This document shows positions 26,870 to 37,128 of a stretch of 64,000 bases of DNA, in pieces (the first letter of the stretch is position 1; each line of letters starts with the position of its first letter). The notes beneath the pieces are model-generated. The model ran no database searches, was not told the origin of the DNA, and saw only the letters and a list, made by a program, of their open reading frames with translations. Source of the DNA: Xestospongia muta (lineage: Eukaryota > Porifera > Demospongiae > Haplosclerida > Petrosiidae); contig OY848918.1 in the NCBI GenBank assembly GCA_963693285.1, forward strand, positions 6,205,876 to 6,269,875, in the 5' to 3' direction. The position numbers were made by a program, and so were the translations under genes.

Positions 26870-27972
26870 TTTGTCTTCAAGGTTAGTTAGTCCTTGGGAG
26901 GTTATAGCACATATTCATTACTTACAGGATTATACAGGAAATACGGCGCGGGGGTTACGCGTTAGTGATCATCACTATTTGTCGTTACTTAAAAATAATT
27001 ATATTTAATAGTCTAATGCTGACAACATATTATTATACAGTTTTTGCATTGATTACTAATTACTATGGAATTGTTAGTTTATAGACTCCAATAAGTGAAT
27101 TCTTAGAAAGGACACGTATGTTATACACAGGACGCTCCCTATTATAAATTCTATAGTGACAGCTGGCCCTCAAATGCATGCCCAGCATCCATGAAAATTC
27201 CTTTTAGTTTGATGTTATACTGCTATGGCCTTTCAATATTTCATTAATTACTACATAACAATGATAACATGTGCGACAAACGAGTCACATCTTTATCTTT
27301 TATGGGAAGTTTAACATTCCACAAACCTAAGTGTTTTTTATTAGTAAGGAGAGTGTCTGTTATTTACTTGATACCACCAGTACACGGGAAGAGTGTAGTT
27401 CCAGCATTTTCATTGTTTTATTGCTAATAAGAGCTTCTAACAGTATAGTTATGCAGTTACAATCCAATGGAGTGTCATATATAATACTTAGTCTAGCTAG
27501 ATGGATAACATCTAGATCTATATAAGTACAAAGATTGTTTAGTTTCTGTCTCATGAGTGTAAAATCTATAAAGTCTTGTAATTCCTCTTCTCCTCTTTCC
27601 ACATCTTTACCAAATAATCTCAACACTCTATTTAACTAATCATCATCTCATTAATAAAACTGTGTTAAATTGTAGCTTAATGTAAAACTCACTCCAGACA
27701 CATCTTTTGATGACTGGTTTCTTATTTCTACTTTTATCACTGCATGCAGTAAGTACATTTATTCAAACTATTTGAGAAAATATTTAGTAGATTATGTACA
27801 TCATATTTTACAGCCAAAAGTGGTCTGGCAGACCATTTTTGTCATATTGGACCATTTTAGCAGCCAAAGGTGATCTGGGGGGATCAATTTTGTGTTGCAA
27901 AAAGTGGTCCTCCACTTTTGCCGTGACAGATCGGACAAATTCAAACTTGTAAATTTTAACCACGTGTATAAA
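26870..27972 (-). pseudogene. Relic of a third LRR receptor gene, first copy
   Basis: About 27,300-27,640 (minus strand) still encodes YDTPLDCNCITILLEALIS and KMLELHSSR, matching the LRR exon of the neighbouring receptors. No intact Death domain or splice structure remains. Related relics stand at 36.1-36.7 kb at the corresponding place of the second segmental copy. The rest of this interval is unremarkable. Confidence 0.6.
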
Positions 27973-29099
27973 AATGGCAGCTGTGGGAAAAGAAAGAGTA
28001 AAGATCTAAGAAAGAAGCCAAAATGGCTATATTACGCCAACAGAAATCCAGAGAGCTGCCATTTCAGCTGCTCTACTAGGCAAGGATGTGTTAGATGCAG
28101 CAAAAACAGGCTCAGATAAGACACTGGCATTTCTCATACCAATTTTAGAACTCCTCTGGCGAGAACGTTGATCTCAAGTTGATGGTCTAGGAGCTTTGGT
28201 TATCTCACCAACAAGAGAATTAGCATATCAAACTTTTGAGGTTTTACGAAAGATAGGATTCAAGCATGATTTCTCAGCTGGTCTTGTCATTGGTGGGAAA
28301 GATCTTGCCTACGAACAACCAAGAATCCTTCGTACCAATATAGTCGTTTGTACTTCAGGACGATTATTACAACATATGGATGAGACACCTAACTTTGAAT
28401 GTAATTCGCTGAAAGTATTGGTATTAGATGAAGCAGATTGAATCCTCGATCTTGGTTTTAGACAAACAATGAGTTCTATTATTGAGAACCTTCCTGCTGA
28501 CCGTCAGACCCTACTTTTCTCAGCCACACAAACAAAATGTGTAGATTTAGCATTGTTGAGTTTATCAGACCCCGAGTACATTTCAGTACATGAACAGTCA
28601 ACAAGCATTACACCAAACAAGTTGTCTCAAAGTTACATTGTCTGTAATTTAGAAGACAAATTGGCTACCTTGTACTCTTTTATCAAAAGTCATTTATTTG
28701 TGAAGTCTATTGTCTTTATGTCTTCATGTAAACAAGTGTCCTTTGTCTATGAAGCACTTCGTCGATTTCATCCAGGTGTTCAACTAATGGCGTTAAGCGG
28801 GAGACAAAAACAAGTAAAACGAGTTTCAATATATGAAGATTTCTGTCGTAAGAAAGCAGCTGTTTTATTCTGCACTGACATTGCTGCTCGTGGTCTCGAT
28901 TTCCCTTCAGTTCACTGGGTAATCCAAATGGATTGTCCTGAAGATGCTAACACTTATATTCATCGAGTTGGTCGTACAGCAAGATATGAGAAAGATGGTC
29001 AAGCATTGCTATTTTTACTTCCATCAGAAAAAGAGGGCATGTTAAAAGAACTGGAAAAAAAGAAAATTCCTATCAATGAAATTCAAGTTGATCCAAAGA
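27973..29099 (+). pseudogene. DDX10: DDX10 pseudogene, 3'-truncated
   Basis: Closely similar to the intact DDX10 at 37,129, but decayed. An early TAA follows codon 11, and about 150 bp are missing between the basic N terminus and the Q motif. A TGA replaces the Trp codon in the stretch after motif I, and another TGA sits just after the DEAD box at 28,439. The Walker A GSGKT reads GSDKT, and one codon is missing near 28,543. It stops matching DDX10 at 29,100, where sequence switches to DNMT3 exon 19. Like the intact gene it has no introns. It is the truncated end of the first segmental copy. Confidence 0.95.
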
Positions 29100-29100
29100 A

Positions 29101-29870
29101 CACTTCAAGAGTGTCTTGAGCCTCACTGTTTCAGAACAGCCCAGGTACTTTGCATATATTTGAATGTTTAAGTGTATTTTGTTTTCACGTTCAGTTTACA
29201 AAATTGCGGACTATTACAACAAAGATGAACTCCATCAAACAAACAAAGAAAGCCATTTTTCCTGTTAGAGTTGAGGTAGGAGCAATGGGAGAAGAGGATG
29301 AGGATGAAGACGGTGATGTCCTCTGGTGTACAGAAATGGAGAGGTAATGTAGAGCCCAAGCAAGGATAAAGGACTTTATGAGTTCCTCGTAGGTTGTTTG
29401 GGTTTCCTGATCACTATACTGATGTGGCTAATCTTGGTCGATGTGGACGTCAAAGATTGTTAGGGAAAGCCTGGAGTGTTCCTGTTGTTAGACACTTGTT
29501 TTCACCTCTCAAAGTACAATTCTATTTTCAATGTATATATTTTTACTCTTCATTCCCCCTACAGGACTACTTTCAGTCCAACACTACAGGAATGCCATCT
29601 TCTATCAAACATCCTGAAAGCTCCACCCCTACATCTTTACCAGAAACCAAAGAACTTAGTGTTACTATGACAACCCAAGAGCTGTCCCCATCAGCAACAT
29701 CTGCTATTGTAGTAAATCCAAGTCTAATACCTGTAATCACTCCTGTTACCACGAAAACACCTGATATTGTAACTCCTCCAGAACCTTTGTCTCCGAAACC
29801 AGAGTCTGTGATTTGTATTGAGAGTGATGTGTGTCTGGAACCCTCCTCAAATGTTAGTAGGCAAAGCTAA
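29101..29870 (+). pseudogene. DNMT3: DNMT3 3' fragment (exons 19-22)
   Basis: Copies of DNMT3 exon 19 (partial, 29101-29144), 20 (29195-29343), 21 (29393-29513) and 22 (29565-29870), with splice sites intact and only a few substitutions. It lacks the PWWP, the ADD and the catalytic Cys region, so it cannot methylate DNA alone. The upstream DDX10 frame runs out of frame into exon 19 and stops at 29,117-29,119. It is the 5'-truncated start of the second segmental copy. Confidence 0.93.
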
Positions 29871-30244
29871 TTAATTAGTGGGTAATTCCCCATACCTCAT
29901 TTAACAATCTAGTTTTTTTTGGTATACATTTAAGGCTATATCACTATTTTTCTGTTTATTCATTTGCTGTCTAAACAAATATTACATTGCTACTATATTT
30001 AATTTCTAGGTCAACCCTGTTATTACATTATTTAATTGATCACTTAATTATATATAACCCTGTTATTATGTCATTTAATTGATCACTTAATTATTTATAA
30101 CCCTGTTATTACTTCATTTAATTGATCACTTAATTATTATCATTTAATCACTTAATTATTATTGTCTAATCACTTATCATGAACTGGTCTATATTTTCAT
30201 TTATTCATAAAAATTTATTTCATATACATCAAACAGTATATTAA

Positions 30245-32305
30245 TTATGACGTTAGTTCTTGTTTCCATAGAAACTCCTCAATATAACCAGGAGGAGTAC
30301 ATAAACAATTTGCGACACAAGTATAGATCAGCATTGTACCCCAATCAATAGAGGTGGGGCTAGGGGTGGAGTCTAGGTTCAGATAATAGAGAAACTGAGG
30401 CATAATCTAGATAACATAAAACTATTAAAATTTAGACTATTACAGAGTTCCAAATGTATTAATTTGAAGTCTGGAAGACATGTATCTTTAATAAGGCATA
30501 GTATAAATTTAATGGGATTTAAAATTTATGTGTTGATTGTCTAAAAAATTATCTGAAATTCATATGTACATGTGTAATAAGGTATATCACAAATTGAATG
30601 GCATTTTAAATTTATGCGTGATTGTCTAAAAAAATTACCTGAAATTCAAATGTACACGTGTAATAAGGTATAGTACAAATTGAATGGGAATTAAATTTTG
30701 TGTGATTGTCTAAAAAAATTATCTGAAATTTATATGTACATGTGTAAAAGGTATAATACAAATTGAATGGGATTTAATTTTATATATGATTGTCTAAAAA
30801 GTTACCTGAAATTCAAATTGTCTTGTTCCTTTGCATAATTCACAAGGAGGAATATTGTCTGGTATCTGATCTATTTCGTTTGTAATTAACAAGGGTTCAC
30901 CCCCAGGTTGATAGCGAATCACCTGTAATCAACAATACCCTCTATAATGACCTAGACAATAACGACACTTGTGTGTGTATGTGTGTGTGTGTGTGTGTGT
31001 TCAAGAAACTAGTTCTACTATATTATTGGAACTCAAGATTGTAACTTGTAAGTATATTTCTCTCTACTAAGGATATTTTCTAGGAGTGTCCACTAAAGAA
31101 AGATGTAGTTTACCTGTTCTGGTTCAATGGCTACTCGTTTTCTAAAGTTACTAAATGTCTTGTCCTCCTTTACTAAATTAGGTACATCTTTAACAAGACG
31201 TTTAGTATCTTTAAATTGTGAAGTGTTATATTTTTCAGATTGAACATAGGTTAGATAATCTTCCATTCTAGATTATAATAAACTAATATCACATTTGATC
31301 ATTAAATACATATTTTGTATTACCTCTCTTTTTCAGATCGTTCTTTTTCAGTAGACTCATCTGGCTCTGTTTCTGTGATAATTTCAAATTCAGGTAACAG
31401 GATACCAGTATCAGAAGATGCAATGTCACTAATATCTACCTTACCTTTGAGGAGAGATAAAAACAATTAATACCACAGTTTGATTAATGACATAGCCTGC
31501 TTTCAAACTGACTCATTTTTTAAAGATTTTTAACTTCAAAAAAATTTGTATTTGACCATTAGAGTAAGGCCCTTGATTCGCTTTAAAATGAATCATTTTG
31601 AAAACAAGCAAGCCAGCTGTATGTGTAGTATAAGTACATTAAGTAGTAGCACTGTGTATAATGATCTTATTACAGAGCTAGAGTGTTATACAGACCATCT
31701 CGTAAGTCTTTGCAAGTCTTTTTGTGGCTCTTCTTCCAGTCTAGTATCTGATGATGTTGAGAGCAGTAGTGTACTTGATGACACTGCCCACATTTACTAG
31801 GAGCAGGGCAACCACATATATGACACAATGGTGGAAGGGATGGTGTGACATGTGAGGATGAGAATGAGACGTGTGAAGGTGAGGTAGATATATTATTTGA
31901 ATCAATGTTTGTTTTATCATCCGAAGCAGTTTCTTTATCTTTCAAATTTTCAGTTTCATTGTTAGTGGGATAATACCGGTTATCTTGTGGTAAATGACAT
32001 CGTAAAACTCTAAATGGTTTAGCACTATGGTTCTTATGACAAGCTATATCTAGACACATAAAGACAAAAATACTGCGATGATAAGTGTCTGGTTCATCTG
32101 ATAATGGAGCATAAATCTGAAGGAGAAGGATACACGGTTTGTTGCATTCTTTACAGATCAGCTGGTCTGATGACGGAAGATGTACCGGGTCTAGCCAGGA
32201 TGGTTTCCCCCCAACTTTACTGGGATAGAATGGACTGGTTAGCTGTTCAGGAGAGCTACATTCTTCGAGAAATCCAAGCTCGACCGTTGCAATTCCACTA
32301 GCCAT
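30245..32305 (-). CDS. PDCD2: Programmed cell death protein 2, copy B
   Basis: Exons in coding order: 31696-32305, 31324-31444, 31114-31267, 30806-30922, 30245-30406. Lengths are identical to copy A exon by exon (610, 121, 154, 117, 162), again 387 residues. The MYND finger and the C-terminal domain are intact. Differences from copy A are a few conservative substitutions (for example SYLPQ to CHLPQ, CEIC to CELC). No stop or frameshift has appeared, so both paralogues may be active. Its 3' neighbour is the truncated DNMT3 fragment instead of the full gene. Confidence 0.94.
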
Positions 32306-32481
32306 TTTACCACGTGGATGTACTATTATAGGGAGGAGCTTCAATTGGCTGGGGGAGGAGTAACAATTCAATACAGCAATGCAAAAGAAAAACATGAGAG
32401 AATTGTTGAAAAATATACAAAAGAAATTAAACTATAGAACTAGAAATAATAGAGTAGTTAGCAAATTAACATTAATTTTTT

Positions 32482-35400
32482 TTACCAAAAAGCAATTCTT
32501 TGTTTAATAGCCTCATAATCATCAAATTTCTCACAACTCTCTTTGTATTGTCTGGGTACCCACAGTCTCTGTACTGTATTGTTGTTAATGAGCGCAGTGA
32601 AAATCATCAGGAAATTATCATTCGTCAGTGCAGTATGATTGAGATGTAGTTCGGCCAATGATGTTGTTTCCAGTACTAGTTCAGCAAATGTAGTGGTACT
32701 TTCTGAAGTGATCATAGGATTATAGCTGATGTCCAAACACGTCAATGATTGGGTTTCAATGATCCCTTCAGAGATCTGTTGGACACATTTATCATTGATG
32801 TTGCTGTTGTGGAGGTATAACCCTTTTAATACATTGTTGGTACGTAGCAAATATGATAAGCAACTTGAATCATCTTCATCTTCATCGTTGTCTGTTATGG
32901 CAAGCTTAACATTCCACATCCCAAATGTTTCAAGCGTATCATTAGTAGAGAGAGCATCGGTTACTTGCTTGATGCTGCCAGCAAGTGAAGAGGAGTGAAA
33001 TTCTAATGTCTTTAGCTTCTTATTTCTGCCAAGTCCCCCTGACAGTGCGGTAATGCAATTATTGTCCAATGGAGTATCATTTAGAATAAGGCCCTTTACT
33101 GGACACTCATCAAGATTGCTAACAATCACCAATGAACTTTCAGGGGATGACCTGTGGAGCCAAATATTCCATTCTGTTTGCTGTTCCTCTTTTAATTTGC
33201 TCATAACATCTTCACTTTGTTTAGGAGTTGGCGAAATGAGCTCAACAACATCAGAATACCACCTAACATTTTTAGTGTCTTCTATGAGAAAGCAGAATAG
33301 TTTATAAATTGTAACTGGTTATCAAATTAATTGAATCCAATAATTACAATAATTGGTTTAAATCAACTAATAGTGCTTACCTTCTTTTGACTCTGTAACA
33401 TTAGCTGAGCTTGTTAGATTATCTATTAACTCTGAAAGTAAATGATAGAATAATAATGACATACAAGTTGTATATTAGTACCTGTAAAGGATTTCTCTGC
33501 ATGTTCTTGAGCATGCTTCTTTATTTTTGATAAGATGTCTAGATGTTGAAAGAGTCAAATTATGTATATGGTAATCGCTAATTACCATTCTTTTTTTTAA
33601 TTGTGTTTGTGCTCTCTTCTAATTGTAGAGTCAAATTTGTGATTATTTTTTGTAGATCTCCTACCTCCACTCGTAATTTTGTCTGACTACCTGTCATAAA
33701 ATAGTTCACTCATTACAATTTTAAAAATATTAAGACAATACGAAAAATTGAAGCTAGGTTACATATGACATCCCTAAAGTCACTGATTTTCCTGATATTT
33801 TGTAACTTACTTGGAGGAAACAGTCACAATATAAGATCACTCAATATATGAAAGCCTAAGTACCAAATACTTCTAGGACCCATACTTGTTATGTATAGGT
33901 GATTTAAAACACTAAAATTAACGTGTCATCTGTGGCTTGTTTCAAGCAAAATACAATAACAGTGCCACTCTCCTTGTGGATTAATAGATCCATAATTAAT
34001 AGTGTATCTATCAATTGTTATAATACAAATGTACCTTCTAATGACTTTATTTCCATAGTTTTTTTTCTACTGATGGTTTGTTGTAGTTCCAGTTGACCTG
34101 TCAATTCCTTTGTTTTCTCCTTTACCATAGCTTTAATCTCCTATAATTATATCAATATGTAGCAACTATTGTCTAAATCACTCACACTTACATGTATGTC
34201 AAAAATGGTGTAGTAACCAAAAGACAATCTAGATAATCCTATCTCTTTCAGCTCCTCAAGACTCTCCTTTGCTGTCATTAGTAGAATATCCATCATATGT
34301 TGCGGAGCATAGCAGGTAATGATGATGGATTCGCCTTCATTTATTGCTCTAACTTGTACATTGCTTACTAAATCTTTGAAGGCTTTTGCAAGTAAACGTT
34401 TAATATCACTGATAGTGTGTTTATCAGCTTCCCATTCTAGAACAAATACAATAGTCTCACAAATGAGAGGATGGGAAAATGAGTCTATTTTGAACGTCTG
34501 GTTACAGCATATGTCAGCTTTGATTTTCTCGCAAAAATCATCAACTAACTTTTTGAATTCTTCAATGTGATTTTTAGCTTCAGTAATATTGTAGTGATCA
34601 ACAATAGCCTCCAAACAGGCTACATTAATAATGGTACATTTGTCTTCCACTAGATCCATAACATTATTGAATGACCTTGCTATCCCCAATTGATGCGTTA
34701 GCTCTGGGAAACATCTCTGAAGATATTTTTTAAGTGTTCTTAATGAAGAAATACTCTTAACAACAATGGGTACAACCTTCTCCTTGAGTTTTCCATAAGC
34801 TACTCTCATTTGATCAAAGTCATATACATAGTGGGGTTTCATCATAATTTGAAAGGTCTTATCTGTTAAGTATTAGGGGTTAATATATAAGATATAAAAT
34901 TCATAAAATTTACTTACTATACTGTTTGAGTATATTATTACCAATTGCTACTGTTTCTTCAGACTTTAACAAAACGCTGGCAAAGACTCTCAATTTGCTC
35001 GGATCTACAGACACAGTAGTACACAGTGCTCTCAACGGACCATCACCAAATACACCTTCCATCCTAATCACTTCATCTAATGTTTCCTTGGAGATCAGTT
35101 TCTCTGTATATAAAATCTGAACAATCTTTGCAGGAAGTACGAGGTTATCGGTGTGCCTCTGTAGCATTTGACATGCTGTAATGGATAATTCTGGTTCTTT
35201 TTCAGCTAGGGATAACATGATCAATATTAAAAATATATATATGGAAATTGTTGTGTACCATTTCTTTTGGCATTTCTAGCAGAAGTTGTTTCTCCTATTT
35301 TTTTAAGAGCACCAGCTAATGTTTTCCAAGTTGGTCCACCTCTCTCATCAACTTTGTCCACCCTTCGCAGCCAATTAGCCAAGCACTCTAGAAGACATCG

Positions 35401-35649
35401 AGTAACATCTGGCCCATGTTGTGCTTCAATAGCATCCAATGTATCCTTTATCAGGCCAAGGTTTAGACCAAGAATCATCCAATTACGTTCTAAAAAACGA
35501 CTGCTTTTCAACAGTTCTAATACTTCATCTAGATGAGTAATATCTATGAGGAAATAAAAGGATATGTTACTTTGATAACTCTTTTAGAGAAATATTTGAC
35601 AAAATATTATCTTCTTGTGGAAAATCTTACCTAATTCTTTTGAAACCAT
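32482..35649 (-). CDS. DEATH-domain/coiled-coil/LRR receptor-like protein, copy B
   Basis: Nine exons in coding order: 35631-35649, 35259-35543, 34918-35205, 34192-34862, 34035-34140, 33586-33690, 33482-33538, 33381-33431, 32482-33281, giving 793 residues. Domains follow copy A: Death domain, second helical module, roughly 220-residue domain, one coiled-coil exon with no cassettes, and LRRs (528-793). The first ATG of copy A is CTG here, so the start moves to the next in-frame ATG (35647-35649, MVSKEL). All exons are open and in phase. The simple exon set is probably closer to the ancestral gene than copy A. Confidence 0.85.
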
Positions 35650-36069
35650 TGCCAGTTTATCTTCAAGGTTAGTTTGTCCTTGAGAGGTCTATTATGGAGG
35701 GCTTCAGTTAATTCAATTTGTGGTTATTTAAAATTATATTAATAGTCTAGTTTTGACAAGATATATACAGTTTCTGTTTTGGTTACTAGTTACTATGGGA
35801 TTGACAGATCATGTACTTCAATGAATGACTTCTTTGAAAGGACATATATGTAGTACACAGGACAGTCCCTATTATATATTCCGTAGTGAAAGCTAGCCCG
35901 GCATTCATGAAAATTCTTTTGGCTTCAACATTGCATCAGACTCAAATTTCTGATACTTCACAAGCAATTATAATGTTATTTGCTCAGACAATTTTTTACG
36001 TAATACATTTGAGAAATTGAAATATATAACGTGTGACAAGTAAGTTGTATCTTCATCTGCTATGGGAAG

Positions 36070-36745
36070 TTTAACAATCCACAAACCTAATGTCTTGAGT
36101 CTATTGTTAATGAGATTAGTAGTTCTACCATTTGCATTGGTTTATTGGTGGCAATAGTCTCTTACAGCATAGTTATGCAATTAGAATCCAATGGAATGTC
36201 ATGTATAATAAGTCCCTTCACTGGACACTTATAGAGATTGCTAATGGTTATCATAGCACTTTCAGGGGTTGATGACGTGTAGAACCAAATGTTCCATTCT
36301 TTTTGTTGTTCCTTTTTTAAGTGGTTCATGATGTCTTTGCATTGTGTAGTAGTTGGTGAGGTGAGCTCAACATCATCATACCACTGAACAATTCCGGATC
36401 CAGATCCTCTTATAACAGAGGTTATATGTAGCATAGTGCATCCAATATAATAGTTACATGCATGTGATGAGTAGCCTGACTCTGCAGGGATCTTCTCCTG
36501 TTTACTCAGAGCAGTAGCTAATGTGTTCCAAGTTGGTCTACTTCTCTCAGCAGCTATCTCTACCCTTTGTCATCATAGAGACAAACATTCCAGAACGCAT
36601 CCAGTTACATCTGTCAATATTGTGTTGCAATATATAGTGTCCAACATCTCCTTTGTAAGACCAAGTTTCAGACCAAGGTGTACCAGTTCTGTTCCAAAAA
36701 CTGACTGCCTTTCAACAGTTTCAATATTTCATCTAAATGGCTAAG
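36070..36745 (-). pseudogene. Relic of a third DEATH/LRR receptor gene, second copy
   Basis: On the minus strand, about 36,480-36,745 resembles the Death-domain exon but carries several stops. Positions 36,162-36,434 keep an open LRR-exon piece (EWNIWFYTSS, CPVKGLIIHDIPLDSNCIT). The middle domain and coiled-coil exons are missing, so this is a collapsed gene. It lies between receptor B and DDX10. Confidence 0.75.
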
Positions 36746-37128
36746 ATTTAGATAAGTAACATGAAAAAAGATAATGATAGTTGATAACAGTATTATAGAT
36801 ATGTATAAGTTGTGACAGCAACCATACTCATTGAGATAGCGTTTGTATTATAAATTTTGTATTATAAATCTTTCCTGGGTGAATTTGATATATTTCTTTT
36901 TGAGGTTCTTTTGCACCCATTATGCGTCTCTATAATTAGAATAAGGTCAAGGTTTATTTTAGTTATTTGCATCGTGTGTAGACTCTCAAGGGATGTAACC
37001 ATGTTAATAAATATAGAAAATATTCAAAGCTTGATAATTTACTTTCGTGTGTTTATCACGGAACCATCCGGTGATCGAAAACATCAGTTGCCGTTATTGC
37101 TTGTATATTTTAACCACGTGTTCACAAA

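Larger units (their letters stand above)
18964..29100 (+). repeat. Segmental duplication, first copy (about 10.1 kb)
   Basis: Runs from inside DNMT3 exon 19 through PDCD2-A and receptor A to a decayed DDX10 fragment. The second copy begins at 29,101 at the same DNMT3 base, an offset of 10,135. Copy-specific changes are a 618-bp transposon, cassette-exon repeats and a small exon-pair duplication. Confidence 0.93.

Noticed and set aside
28469..29119. Functional short helicase encoded by the 216-codon open part of the DDX10 copy
   Set aside because: It lacks motifs Q to II upstream because of stops and a broken Walker A, and ends a few codons into out-of-frame DNMT3 sequence.
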